Of a stretch of 64,000 bases of DNA, positions 35,871 through 45,150 are shown piece by piece. Source of the DNA: Acidobacteriota bacterium. Its GTDB lineage: Bacteria > Acidobacteriota > Terriglobia > Terriglobales > Acidobacteriaceae. The translations under genes were made by a program, and so were the position numbers. The notes under the pieces are model-generated. The model saw only the letters and a list, made by a program, of their open reading frames with translations. It was not told the DNA's origin and did not search any database. The stretch covers positions 620,001 through 684,000 of the forward strand of contig JABCZI010000001.1 in the NCBI GenBank assembly GCA_013289765.1, given 5' to 3'. Position 1 is the first letter of the stretch, and each line of letters opens with the position of its first letter.

Positions 35871-37544
35871 TTACTCGTACTCCCAATCAGGATCGTCCGG
35901 ATGCTTAAGGTCCCAGAGAGGGCGGCGGCTCTTTACTTCTGGAATAGAAGCGAAGTTATAAACAGGCGGCGGCGAATTGGTGGACCATTCAAGAGTCCAC
36001 GCATCCCAGGGATCGTTTCCGGCGACTTTGCCGCGGAAATAAGACCAGATCAGGTTTCCCAGAAAGACCAAAATCCCGGCGGCCTGGAAGAAAACTCCGA
36101 TGGTTACGATGAGGTTCCACGTATCCCAACCGCGTCCCGGCTCGTAGGTGTAGATTCTCCGCGGCATGCCCAGCAGTCCTGGAATATGCATAAAGTCGAA
36201 GGTCAGATGGAAGCCGATCAGGAAAAGCCAGAAGTGCAGCTTGCCAAGCGTTTCGCTGTACATCTTCCCCGACATCTTCGGGAACCAGTAGTAAAAGGCG
36301 CCGAAAAAACAGAAGAGAATCCCGCCCACGATTACGTAATGAAAATGCGCCACTACGAAATACGAGTTCCCCAAGTGCCAGTCGAAGGGGGCCGCACCCT
36401 GCATGATCCCTGTGAGACCGGCGACCAGGAACTGGAAAAGAAAAGCAATGCAGAACAGCATCGGAGTCTTGAACTCGATTTTTCCACCCCACATGGTTGC
36501 CAGCCAGTTGAAGATCTTGATACCGGTCGGAACAGCGATGGCCATGGTCGAGATCACGAAAAAGTTATTGGCAGCTGAGCTCATACCCACGGTAAACATG
36601 TGATGCGCCCATACGCTCATGCTGATGAAGCCGATCGCGACGGTCGCGCCTACCATCACTGGATAACCAAAGATCGGTTTGCGGGAGAACACCGGGATGA
36701 TTTCTGAGGCGAAGGCGAAGGCTGGCAAAACAAGGACGTAGACTTCGGGGTGTCCGAAAACCCAGAAGAAGTGCATCCAGATAACCGCTGAACCTCCCGC
36801 CTGGGTGTCGAAGAAATGCCCACCGAGATAACGGTCGATCACCAGCATCATTTGCGCCGCCGTCAGCGGGCTGACACAAAGGATCACTAATCCGGCCATT
36901 ACGAGGTTGAGCCATGCGAACAATGGCATTTTGGCCAACGTCATTCCCGGGCAGCGCAGGCAGAGCACGGTAGCGATGATGTTGACCGCTGTGCCGATGC
37001 TGCCAACGCCGGAGACCAGCAGCGCCAGCGTCCAGAAGTCTGTGCTGTGACCAATCGAAAATGTCCGTGAGGTCAATGGTGCGTAGGCAAACCAGCCAAC
37101 GTCGGGAGCGTTTCCCGCTCCATACAGTCCGTTGGCACCCACCACGCTGAAGTAGAGAAGCAGACCGCCAAAAGCAGTCATCCAGAAACTGAAAGCATTC
37201 AGGCGTGGAAAAGCCATGTCGCGGGCGCCAATCATGAGCGGCATCAGATAGTTTGCAAATCCGAACAAAAAAGGCATGATCACGAAGAAGATCATCGTGG
37301 TTCCGTGCATGGTGAAGAGCCGGTTGAAGACCTGGGGAGAAACGAAATCATTGTGTGGACGGATAAGCTGGATGCGGATGACAGTCGCCTCGATGCCGGC
37401 GATCATCAGAAACACGAGCGCATAAATCATGTAGAGAATGCCCAGTCGCTTGTGATCGACCGTAGCAATCCATTCGTGCAGCCGATCGACGAACGAACGA
37501 GACTCCACGGGCGTGCTCGGCCATGCGATGGACTCAGTCGACAT
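35871..37544 (-). CDS. coxA: cytochrome c oxidase subunit I
   Basis: Catalytic subunit, 557 aa, with heme a, heme a3 and CuB. FTMHGTTMIFF (low-spin His), WMHFFWVFGHPEVYVLVLPAF (CuB His and cross-linked Tyr), WAHHMFTVGM (CuB His pair) and VVAHFHYVIVGG (heme ligands) are complete. The D-channel Asn/Asp region (LMIGARDMAFPRLNAFSFW) is present, so it is an A-type proton-pumping oxidase. It follows coxB by 20 nt. Confidence 0.95.
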   Translation of the reverse strand: MSTESIAWPSTPVESRSFVDRLHEWIATVDHKRLGILYMIYALVFLMIAGIEATVIRIQLIRPHNDFVSPQVFNRLFTMHGTTMIFFVIMPFLFGFANYLMPLMIGARDMAFPRLNAFSFWMTAFGGLLLYFSVVGANGLYGAGNAPDVGWFAYAPLTSRTFSIGHSTDFWTLALLVSGVGSIGTAVNIIATVLCLRCPGMTLAKMPLFAWLNLVMAGLVILCVSPLTAAQMMLVIDRYLGGHFFDTQAGGSAVIWMHFFWVFGHPEVYVLVLPAFAFASEIIPVFSRKPIFGYPVMVGATVAIGFISMSVWAHHMFTVGMSSAANNFFVISTMAIAVPTGIKIFNWLATMWGGKIEFKTPMLFCIAFLFQFLVAGLTGIMQGAAPFDWHLGNSYFVVAHFHYVIVGGILFCFFGAFYYWFPKMSGKMYSETLGKLHFWLFLIGFHLTFDFMHIPGLLGMPRRIYTYEPGRGWDTWNLIVTIGVFFQAAGILVFLGNLIWSYFRGKVAGNDPWDAWTLEWSTNSPPPVYNFASIPEVKSRRPLWDLKHPDDPDWEYE

Positions 37545-37564
37545 TGGAAGTTCTCCTCATTCTG

Positions 37565-38614
37565 TTAACGAAGCGTCTCCAAATAGGCGGTGAGCGCGTT
37601 CAGATCCTGATCGCTTAACTGCATTGCTGGCATCAGGGAGCCGGGTTTGATGGCGTCAGGATTTGTAATCCATTGCTGGAGGTTTTCTGGCGTGTTCATC
37701 GCTGCGCCCGCTGCGATGGTGTCTCGACTCATCAGGTGCGTAAGGTCGGGGCCGAAGTGACCGTTGGCTACAGTCCCCGCCACGGTGTGACAGTTAATGC
37801 AGGCGGTTGTTTCAAATATTCGTTGCCCTTGTGAAACGGCATTACTCACGGTTGCCGGTTGGCGTTGTTGCTGAATCCAGCCATCGAATTCAGCACGCTG
37901 CTGCACGTAGACGCGCAGCAGCATTTTGGCGTGCTGCGTGCCGCAATACTGCGCGCACTGGCCCAGATAAATTCCCGGCTCATGGGGATCGATCCACATG
38001 CTGTTCGGGTGGTTGGGAATCAAATCGGTCTTGCCCGCCAGGCGCGGGACCCAGAAGCTGTGGTCCGTATCCGCCGAGAGCAGCTTGATGAAGGTCGGCG
38101 CCGGGTGATCGTCATTGCTAACTGGCACGTGCAGTTCATTCGCGGTCACGACTCCGAGTGCCGGATAGCGGTATTCCCACCAAAACTGATGTCCGATGGC
38201 AACCACTTCGATCGCGTTGTCGGGTCGCGCAGCCTTCTGCACGCTGGCGATCACTCGCGCCGTGGCCATGAACAATGCCACGACAATCAGGATCGGAATA
38301 ATCGTCCATGCCAATTCCACCTGATTACTGCCGTATACCTGGGGAGGTTCGCGTCCATCGTCGCTCTTTCGCTTTCTAAACTTCACGACGGAGTAAAGCA
38401 GCAAGCTGAACACGACGAGAAAGATCACTCCTGTCACCGCGAGTACAAACAGAGACAGTCCGAAGATCGCTTTGGCAGGGGTCGAAGCGGGAGCGAAGAT
38501 ATTCGTCGGGCTAAAGGGAGGGGCAGCGTCCGCAAAAGCAGCCGATGCAGACCACACGAAAACCAGAATCTGCGAACCCAGGAAGCGCCATTTGTTTGAG
38601 CCACGTAATCGCAA
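37565..38614 (-). CDS. coxB: cytochrome c oxidase subunit II with fused cytochrome c
   Basis: A 349-aa caa3-type subunit II. It has a signal/anchor, two membrane helices, and a cupredoxin domain with the CuA site CAQYCGTQHAKM (Gln where Glu is common) and an upstream His in GHQFWWEYRYP. The C-terminal cytochrome c domain has CINCH and GSLMPAMQLS. The TTG start at 38614 has AAGGCG 6 nt upstream. First gene of the eight-gene operon; a strong -24/-12 promoter lies at 38749-38764. Confidence 0.93.
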   Translation of the reverse strand: MRLRGSNKWRFLGSQILVFVWSASAAFADAAPPFSPTNIFAPASTPAKAIFGLSLFVLAVTGVIFLVVFSLLLYSVVKFRKRKSDDGREPPQVYGSNQVELAWTIIPILIVVALFMATARVIASVQKAARPDNAIEVVAIGHQFWWEYRYPALGVVTANELHVPVSNDDHPAPTFIKLLSADTDHSFWVPRLAGKTDLIPNHPNSMWIDPHEPGIYLGQCAQYCGTQHAKMLLRVYVQQRAEFDGWIQQQRQPATVSNAVSQGQRIFETTACINCHTVAGTVANGHFGPDLTHLMSRDTIAAGAAMNTPENLQQWITNPDAIKPGSLMPAMQLSDQDLNALTAYLETLR

Positions 38615-38748
38615 TTGGTTCGCCTTAGTTCGGATTGAGGGACGTCGGGCCGAATTTCAAAATCTCAGTTTTTTCATCAACTTCCACATCCCCATAACTG
38701 ATCACAGGCCACCTGTATTCGGTGACCGCGAGTCCCGATCGAACTCTA

Positions 38749-38764
38749 AGCAAAGCGCTTGCCA
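38749..38764 (-). promoter_or_regulatory. sigma-54 promoter of the oxidase operon
   Basis: TGGCAAGCGCTTTGCT on the minus strand matches TGGCACG-N4-TTGCW at 11 of 12 informative positions, with exact GG-N10-GC. It is about 135 nt upstream of coxB. The 445-bp region 38615-39059 has no gene; it is the divergent control region of coxB and yceI. Confidence 0.75.
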
Positions 38765-38858
38765 AAGTACGGCCCAGGGGGAGAAACGGGGAGTGTACTG
38801 ATTCCGCGGAAACTGAGACCGGTGAGATCGCAACTTCAACGCTGCTGCTGGAAACCAA

Positions 38859-38874
38859 TGTCCGCTGTCCGACA
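38859..38874. promoter_or_regulatory. putative activator site TGTC-N8-GACA
   Basis: TGTCCGCTGTCCGACA has exact palindromic ends. It lies 95 nt upstream of the coxB sigma-54 promoter and 127 nt upstream of the yceI one, so one site could serve both. An identical-format site is at 45256-45271. Confidence 0.5.
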
Positions 38875-39000
38875 CTTGTCGTCCCGTGGTCACAGCGTCC
38901 GCGGGAATCGAACGGGCCACAGCATTCCTGCGGGATGCTTCCTGGCACCTCGAGTGTCCTTAACGCGCTAAAAGGAGAATTCAGTCCACATAGTTCCTTT

Positions 39001-39016
39001 TGGCACGTCTCGTGCA
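39001..39016 (+). promoter_or_regulatory. sigma-54 promoter of yceI
   Basis: TGGCACGTCTCGTGCA matches the -24/-12 consensus at 11 of 12 informative positions (perfect -24 half). It is 44 nt upstream of the ATG at 39060. Confidence 0.75.
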
Positions 39017-39059
39017 TTAACAGAGCAAGATGTACACAAACAGCAACGGAGTAAACGAA

Positions 39060-40000
39060 ATGAAATCACTCATTATTCATATAGTTGGCCTGGCAAAGAG
39101 GAGGCCTCTAGCAATCTTGACCATAGTTATGTTCGGAGTCGTCTCGCAGCTTGCGTTTGCCGATGGTGGTACATGGGCCCTTGATTCCACTACTTCCAGT
39201 GCGCGGTTGTTTCAGGGCTCCGCGTCGAATCCAGATTCAGTAATACCGGTGTCGCGCGTGTCAACGGGAAAGTGAAGCTGGACACAAACGACCTGGGCCA
39301 CTCGGTCTTCGATCTTACAATTTACCCGGCAGATGAACAGTGGGGGCACTCACTCACTCCTGAAGGTACTTTGCCAGCCGGCTACGTTCCCGACACAACC
39401 GATCACACCCTGCTTACGTTCCACTCCAAGCGCATTCTGATGAGAGGGAACGGCAGATTGGAAGTGATCGGGGATCTAACAATGACGCGCGTGGAGCGCA
39501 GCATGACACTCACGCCGAGTGAAGCCTATGCTGGACCGGTCTACGGCGATCCTGTCGTTCATACCGAAACTCGCGAAGTGCGGTTTCTGTTCCCGAGTTT
39601 GAACGCTGCACTGGCATCAGGACGTTTGACTCCAGTAGGCCTGCAGGAAAGAGCGGCCCTCGACCTTTCGGGATCAGCCCGCGTCGGCCATGAGGATTTT
39701 CCGGAACTCTTAAACGCCATACAAGATACCAATTGGCCAGCCGTCGTAAAGAATGAACGGTGTCAGATGCCTTCCACCGTTGGTGAGGATTACCACGGGG
39801 CCACGTGTACCGGAACTGTGATCGCGGCCACTCAAGAGGACAACTGTCGTATGCCAGCTACGGTCGGGGACGACTACAGCGGTCCCATATGCACACCGCC
39901 TTCCGGGAACCAAACGACAATCGTACTGGACCTGAAAATGCTTCGCACAAGGTCGGACTCGGTAGCGGCAATGCGGTCCGGGAATACTGTTACTCGATAA
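39060..40000 (+). pseudogene. YceI-family protein, frameshifted, with C-terminal repeat
   Basis: YceI proteins are periplasmic lipocalin-like isoprenoid binders. The first frame gives a signal peptide ending LAFADGG and TWALDSTTSSARLFQGSASNPDSV, then reads out of frame to a stop at 39275. The second frame continues with NTGVARVNGKVKLDTNDLGHSVFDLTIYP. Deletion of one base near 39240-39242 (after GATTCAGT) explains this. The C-terminus has two tandem units, CQMPSTVGEDYHGATCTG and CRMPATVGDDYSGPICTP. It is either a recent pseudogene or a sequencing error; the strong promoter favours recent loss or error. Confidence 0.75.
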
Positions 40001-40376
40001 GTATCAGCCTGCGGGGGTACGAAGTGTCGGCCCGTCGACACTCGTATCCCTTGCCCTCTGGAATTCACATTTGGTTCCCACGAGGTACAAGATGCTCAGA
40101 TATTGGTTAGATGTAATTCTTTTGGCTGTCATTTGCTCGATCCCGTATTTCGTTTCTTCCCTGCGGTTGCGCAGCAGGCGTTCGAGGGAAGCAATGTACG
40201 ACTCGGCAGAGGACACCACTGGAATGCCGAAAAGACTGAGCTGATCTCCAATTACTTCCCAAAGGGAGACTGCAAAGCTTTGGTCCGTAGACACGGCTAA
40301 GGGAAGACCTCTTGCAGGCTGAGTATCCGGTCTCCAATTGCGACGGTTATCTAATCGCGCGGAGGCAAACTCTGGC
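40001..40376. other. intergenic, no clear gene
   Basis: 376 bp between the convergent yceI and DUF1641 genes. A minus-strand frame at 40004-40414 overlaps the end of the DUF1641 gene in another frame and has no ribosome site. No terminator hairpin was obvious. Confidence 0.4.
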
Positions 40377-40835
40377 CTAACGAAGGTTGCGTCCAAAGGC
40401 TTGCAAGAAATCAACGGCTGCGGCTAGACCGCGGAGACTGTCTTTGCTAGTAAGCCGTCGGAGCAAACCGAAGAGGCTGACCGGTTGGTCGCGCTCCGCT
40501 GTTACCTGGGCGATCCCGTCGGGAATCGCCCGAGAGACAGCTTTGAACAATTCCGGCTCTATGCTGCCGAGAATGCCCTGCAAGAGGAAAAGATTCCTGA
40601 TGGCCCGGATGGCTTCAGGCGTTTTGGCATTATCAACTACTCTTTGCAGAAGTTCGTCGCTTGCTGCCAAGCCGCCGCGCATAATCTCCAGCACGCCGCG
40701 ATTGTGCAACTCCTGCAACACTTCGTAAGCCGCCAGCACGGCTTCGGCATGTTCTTCAGGAGCATTCTCTAAGCGAGATTGCAACTCTGCACGCGGATTG
40801 CGCGGCGGAATTTCCAGAGGAATCGGTTGGGCCAT
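40377..40835 (-). CDS. DUF1641 protein, formate dehydrogenase partner
   Basis: A 152-aa helical protein. AAYEVLQELHNRGVLEIMRGGLAASDELLQRVVDNAKTP and FLLQGILGSIEPELFKAV fit DUF1641, small proteins encoded beside FdhA-like formate dehydrogenases (as yrhD with yrhE in Bacillus). It starts 15 nt after the dehydrogenase stop, with GAGGAGAA as Shine-Dalgarno. It is probably a subunit or maturation factor; the biochemical role is unknown. Confidence 0.85.
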   Translation of the reverse strand: MAQPIPLEIPPRNPRAELQSRLENAPEEHAEAVLAAYEVLQELHNRGVLEIMRGGLAASDELLQRVVDNAKTPEAIRAIRNLFLLQGILGSIEPELFKAVSRAIPDGIAQVTAERDQPVSLFGLLRRLTSKDSLRGLAAAVDFLQAFGRNLR

Positions 40836-40850
40836 TCGGTTCTCCTCGCG

Positions 40851-43814
40851 TCACTTCTTCGTTTGCAATTGCAGTGTCTGCAATTGCACTAGACCATTTC
40901 CTGGAGGGGCGTAGTCCGGTCGCTTCCACTTACGTTCGACTTCCACTCCGTTCTGCGGCGTCGGATGACCGAAGCGAGGGTTGATGCGGGGCAATGGGCT
41001 CTCTCCAACTTCGGGCAACACGTTCAAATGAACACTGTTTTCTTTGTAGGCGGGCGTGTTGGTCACAGGATCCGTGTGGCTACTGGTCAACCGGTTCACG
41101 GGACTCTCAACAGAGTTCATCGGCATGTAGAGCTCGCGCCCCTGAACCCGGTCCGTCACCAGCGCACGCACCCGCACCTGGCCATATCGTGAGACTAGTT
41201 GCACCCAGGTTCCGCTTTGAATACCACGTTCTTCGGCTAGCTCGGGAGAAACCTCCACAAACACGTCGGGCGTTTTCTCTCGAATTCCTTCAGTGCGATA
41301 AGTCAGATTGCCCTCGTGGAAATGTTCAAGAAGCCGCCCATTGTTTAAGTGCAAGTCAAATTTAGCGTCTGGTTGATCCGTGGGGCCAATCCACGAGACA
41401 GGAAACAGCCTCGCCTTTCCGTCGGGGAAGGCAAAGCGTTTGGCATAAAGCAGTGGCTCATCGGTGCCATCGGCGGCGACCGGCCATTGCAGAGATTTGT
41501 AACCCTCCAACCTCTCGTAGTTGACGCCGGCGAACATCGGAGTAAGAGAAGCAATTTCATCCATGATCTCTGACGGATGTTGGTAGTGCCAACCCGCGCC
41601 CAACCGATTGGCAACTTCCTGAGTAATCTTCCAATCCGGCCAGCAACCTTCGAGCGGTTTTAGAACTTCGTAGAGTCGCTGGATGCGCCTCTCGGTGCTG
41701 GTAAAAGTGCCTTCCTTTTCTAAACTCGGTGCGCCGGGCAATACAACGTCGGCGTAGCGGCAGGTGTTGCTGAAAAAAATGTCCTGCACGACGAAGAAGT
41801 CGAGCTTGGCGAACGCGCCTCCGACGTAGTTGGCGTTGGAATCCACAATGCTCATTTCCTCGCCGATGAGATACATCGCCTTGACCTTGCCTTCGTGAAT
41901 CGCTTCCACCATCTGGTGGTTATCCAATCCCTTGGTCGAAGGCAGTTTAACCTTCCAACCAGTTTCAAATCGGCTGCGCACTTCAGGATCGTCTACTGAC
42001 TGGTAACCCGGCAGCGCGTTCGGCATGGCCCCGTGATCGCTGGCGCCCTGCACGTTGTTGTGGCCGCGCAGAGGATAAGCGCCGGTTCCCGGTCGCATAT
42101 AGTTGCCGGTCACAAGCAGCAGATTCGAGATGGCGGTCGAAATATCGGAACCCTGGCTGTGCTGCGTCACTCCCATCGCCCAGAGAATGCACATCCCCTT
42201 CGCCTCGGCGATCATGTGCGCTACGGTCTTGATGGTCGCTTCAGGAAGGCCGGTGGCTTGCGCCGCGGCTTCGATGGTGAAAGGTTCCAGGCTCTTTCGG
42301 AATTCCTCCAGCCCATTCACCCACTGGTCCAGAAACTTAGTGTGCGCTAGGCTGTTGTCCAGGAGGTAGCGAGAGACTGCGTTTATCCAAAAGAGATCGG
42401 TCGCTGGCTTCGGATGCAGGAAGATATCTGCTCGCCTTGCCATCTCATGTTCGCGCAAGTCGGAAACAATGAGCTTCTGGCCGTCAAGTTTGTGAGAACT
42501 CTTCACTCGCGTAGCAATCACGGGATGGCTCTCCGCGGTATTGCTACCAATGATGAGCACAAGGTCTGCCTTCTCCATGTCGGTGATGGAACCCGAATCT
42601 CCGCCATAGCCCACCGTTCGGAACAAACCTTGGGTCGCCGGAGACTGGCAGTAGCGAGAACAATTGTCGACGTTGTTCGTGCCAATGACGGCTCTCGCCA
42701 ACTTTTGCATCAAGTAGCTTTCTTCGTTGGTGCATTTGGACGAGGAGATGAACGCCATTGAATCCGGACCACTCTTCGTCTTAAGTTCCGACAGTTTGCT
42801 CGCAACCAGGGTGAGAGCTTCGTCCCAGCTGGCTTGGCGAAACTTGCCCTCCTCTCGAATCAACGGCGTGGTGAGGCGATCTTCATTATTGATGTGGCCC
42901 CAACCGAACTTTCCCTTTACACAAGTGGAAATACCGTTGGCGGGTCCATGCTCGGGCGCCACTTTGAGAATGTGGCGGTCTTTGGTCCAGACGTCGAAGC
43001 TGCATCCCACACCGCAATAGGTGCAAACTGTTTTCGTCTTGCGGACGCGGTGAGACCGCATCGCCGATTCCGCCTCGGAGACTTGAAGAATGCTTCCGTA
43101 TCCGGTCTCCGGTTCCACTCCTTTGACGATATCGATCATGCCGCTTAAAGCAGACTTCTTCAAAGCGGTCAGAAATCCGGCATGACCCAGCATGGTTTTT
43201 TCCATCAGCGCATTGCACGGACAAACGGTTACGCAATGGCCGCATGACACACAGCTCGACTCTCCGATGGTCGAGCCCCCGTCCCAGAGCACGCGGGGAT
43301 TCGGATCTTCCCAGTTGATGGAAAGCGTTTCATTGACTTCAACATTCTGACAAGCCTCTACGCAGCGGCCACAGAGAATGCATTGATCGGGATCGTAGCG
43401 ATAGAACGGATTCGTGTTATCTACTTCGTAAGGCTTCGGTCGAAACGGAATTTTCTGGTGCTCAATGGCCAGCAACTTCGTCGTGTTATGGACGGCGCAA
43501 TTGCCATTGTTGTTGTCGCAGACTGTGCAGTAAAGAAGGTGATTGCTGAGGATGCGATCAAAGGCTTCCACCTGGGCGGCCGCCGCCTTCGCTGACTTGG
43601 TGGCGATATGCATCCCCTCGGCGACTGTGGTCGCGCAGGCCCGGACGAGGCGGCCGTTAGCTTCCACCATGCATGTGTCACACGTCTGAACCGGGCCGAG
43701 TTGAGGGTGGTAGCAGACTTGGGGAACCGCACCGCCAGCGCGGTTGAGCAGATCAATGAGGAGTTCGTGCGGTTGAGCCTCGCGAACGATACCGTCGATT
43801 TCAATCTTGACCAC
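40851..43814 (-). CDS. fdhA: molybdenum formate dehydrogenase, catalytic subunit
   Basis: A 987-aa FdhA/FdsA-type enzyme oxidising formate to CO2. An N-terminal 2Fe-2S domain (VCYHPQLGPVQTCDTC) and NuoG-like cluster (HLLYCTVCDNNNGNC) precede two 4Fe-4S motifs (CILCGRCVEAC, CVSCGHCVTVCPC). The molybdopterin domain starts with CTYCGVGCSF, and the Mo ligand is Cys in NCSRYCQSPAT, not Sec. GTG start with GAGGAGAGA. No diaphorase subunits are nearby, only DUF1641, so the electron acceptor is open. Confidence 0.93.
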   Translation of the reverse strand: MVKIEIDGIVREAQPHELLIDLLNRAGGAVPQVCYHPQLGPVQTCDTCMVEANGRLVRACATTVAEGMHIATKSAKAAAAQVEAFDRILSNHLLYCTVCDNNNGNCAVHNTTKLLAIEHQKIPFRPKPYEVDNTNPFYRYDPDQCILCGRCVEACQNVEVNETLSINWEDPNPRVLWDGGSTIGESSCVSCGHCVTVCPCNALMEKTMLGHAGFLTALKKSALSGMIDIVKGVEPETGYGSILQVSEAESAMRSHRVRKTKTVCTYCGVGCSFDVWTKDRHILKVAPEHGPANGISTCVKGKFGWGHINNEDRLTTPLIREEGKFRQASWDEALTLVASKLSELKTKSGPDSMAFISSSKCTNEESYLMQKLARAVIGTNNVDNCSRYCQSPATQGLFRTVGYGGDSGSITDMEKADLVLIIGSNTAESHPVIATRVKSSHKLDGQKLIVSDLREHEMARRADIFLHPKPATDLFWINAVSRYLLDNSLAHTKFLDQWVNGLEEFRKSLEPFTIEAAAQATGLPEATIKTVAHMIAEAKGMCILWAMGVTQHSQGSDISTAISNLLLVTGNYMRPGTGAYPLRGHNNVQGASDHGAMPNALPGYQSVDDPEVRSRFETGWKVKLPSTKGLDNHQMVEAIHEGKVKAMYLIGEEMSIVDSNANYVGGAFAKLDFFVVQDIFFSNTCRYADVVLPGAPSLEKEGTFTSTERRIQRLYEVLKPLEGCWPDWKITQEVANRLGAGWHYQHPSEIMDEIASLTPMFAGVNYERLEGYKSLQWPVAADGTDEPLLYAKRFAFPDGKARLFPVSWIGPTDQPDAKFDLHLNNGRLLEHFHEGNLTYRTEGIREKTPDVFVEVSPELAEERGIQSGTWVQLVSRYGQVRVRALVTDRVQGRELYMPMNSVESPVNRLTSSHTDPVTNTPAYKENSVHLNVLPEVGESPLPRINPRFGHPTPQNGVEVERKWKRPDYAPPGNGLVQLQTLQLQTKK

Positions 43815-43836
43815 AGTCTCTCTCCTCGGTTTTCAT

Positions 43837-43852
43837 AGCAAGTTCGGTTCCA
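43837..43852 (-). promoter_or_regulatory. sigma-54 promoter of the formate dehydrogenase operon
   Basis: TGGAACCGAACTTGCT fits the -24/-12 consensus at 10 of 12 positions with GG-N10-GC, only about 25 nt before the GTG. TGTC and GACA half-sites with longer spacing lie at 43972-43995. Confidence 0.65.
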
Positions 43853-44014
43853 GTCATGCTCCGGAACGAGTCGCTACCTGAAAACGCCCGGTCTGGTTCT
43901 GGGGCGGGTCGAGAGCACGCCGCGCGTGATCGACCAGTTCAGCCGAGAAGTGGCGGTCTATCGACACGGTCTGTCCGGATACGGTCGTCGCGACAGTTCA
44001 ATGCTCAGCGCCGA

Positions 44015-44305
44015 TTAGCGGCCAGAGCTCGAACGAGTGACCAGGTCTGCCAGAGATTGCGAATTATCCCGCGCGTCCATCCGCCTACCACTAAATCGGT
44101 CTGAGCGGCTTTTTGAGGGCGCACTGACTTGATCGGAAAGCATTCGCTCCCAGATAAAACGCCAATCCGTCAAACATTCGCCTTGGCACTTAAACTCCTC
44201 GCCACGTCCCCCCATTCTTCCGCCGCACTCAGGGCAAACCCAATTGAGAATGCCGGATATTACATCTGAATTCCCGACGATTGCAGTCCTGCTCGTTAAC
44301 GGCAT
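44015..44305 (-). CDS. small zinc-ribbon protein
   Basis: A 96-aa hypothetical protein begun at MPLTSRTAIVGN. WVCPECGGRMGGRGEEFKC and CLTDWRFIWERML give a CPEC...C...C zinc-ribbon-like knuckle. The C-terminal about 45 residues are Ser/Arg-rich and unstructured. GAGG lies 5 nt before the ATG, and a good -24/-12 promoter is at 44341-44356, which together argue for a real gene. Function unknown. Confidence 0.5.
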   Translation of the reverse strand: MPLTSRTAIVGNSDVISGILNWVCPECGGRMGGRGEEFKCQGECLTDWRFIWERMLSDQVSAPSKSRSDRFSGRRMDARDNSQSLADLVTRSSSGR

Positions 44306-44340
44306 ATGCACCTCGCGAAAAAGCATTGCAAAATGCTGAA

Positions 44341-44356
44341 TGCATTTCCTGTTCCA
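44341..44356 (-). promoter_or_regulatory. sigma-54 promoter of the zinc-ribbon gene
   Basis: TGGAACAGGAAATGCA matches at 9 of 12 informative positions with exact GG-N10-GC. It is 35 nt upstream of the start at 44305. Confidence 0.5.
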
Positions 44357-44726
44357 AAGTGCGAGGGGAGAGATGTGCAGTTTGCATTCAATGACGGAAT
44401 GCCGATTACATTAACGCAACGAAGTTCTGCACCACGGCATCACTGCGATATGTGGCAATGTGCCAAGCGACAGTCGCCTTCGCAGTCCCGCCTACTCCGT
44501 TTCATCATTCCGCTGCGAAGGCGGCTCATGCTCGCTGAAACAGACAATCGTATTTATTATTCTTGATTATTCTTTCGTGTCTGGCAGTTTCAGCAATCTT
44601 CAGGATTCACGCCAGCATTCTGCCGAGGCAGAAAAAGGGAAGCGTTCGCGGAAGCGTCGCTCGGTCAGACTTTCTACCACACAAGCCGGTTTGTAAGAGC
44701 TTGAGTACGGCGCTCGGTGATCGACT
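44357..44726. other. intergenic, no gene seen
   Basis: 370 bp, less GC-rich than its surroundings. Several short frames on both strands have no ribosome site and no recognisable protein. It separates the zinc-ribbon promoter from the end of the next minus-strand gene. Confidence 0.4.
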
Positions 44727-45101
44727 TTATGCGTGCGCACGCCCGACTTGAAGCGGCGACTTTTCCCAAACCATCCGCCAGGTACGGCCAAGAAAGACCA
44801 ACAACTTTCCGTTCCGGCCGAAAACAGCCAATAGCGTCCGCGCGAGCCTGCAAGGAACACTCACGACGAATGCGGAAATTCGTTGTTCACTCACGTCACG
44901 CGCAGGTGTTTCTCCACGACAAAACTCCTCAGCACGCGCCCGGGTAGTGCACCCGCTAGCCACGATGGAAGGTGCGGCCAATAAGTCTCTCAATGCCTGT
45001 TCGGAGGTGTATGAGATCACAAAACGCTCCGCAGGCCCATCAGGGCAACGGGCCTGAATCGCTGCGTAGAGCGTGCGAGATTCGTTACTCATCGTTTTCA
45101 T
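44727..45101 (-). CDS. hypothetical protein behind a strong sigma-54 promoter
   Basis: A 124-aa protein, from MKTMSNESRTLYAAIQARCP or the Met three codons later. The first half (GPAERFVISYTSEQALRDLLAAPSIVASG) looks folded. The second half (RISAFVVSVPCRLARTLLAVFG) is hydrophobic and basic. I do not recognise a family. The main support is the near-perfect -24/-12 element at 45151-45166 about 50 nt upstream, with a palindromic activator site further up. Confidence 0.45.
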   Translation of the reverse strand: MKTMSNESRTLYAAIQARCPDGPAERFVISYTSEQALRDLLAAPSIVASGCTTRARAEEFCRGETPARDVSEQRISAFVVSVPCRLARTLLAVFGRNGKLLVFLGRTWRMVWEKSPLQVGRAHA

Positions 45102-45150
45102 AGTTTCAAATCCAGTTCGAAAAGATTGATGCACGCACGCCTTCCAAGAA

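Noticed and set aside
38609-38624. GG-N10-GC match just at the coxB start
   Set aside because: It overlaps the TTG start codon and its Shine-Dalgarno, so it cannot be the promoter; the site at 38749-38764 is better.
40004-40414. 136-codon minus-strand frame next to DUF1641
   Set aside because: No ribosome site, overlaps the DUF1641 gene in another frame, no recognisable motif.
42620-42670. Selenocysteine in the formate dehydrogenase
   Set aside because: The active-site position is a Cys codon in RYCQSPAT and there is no in-frame TGA in the gene.
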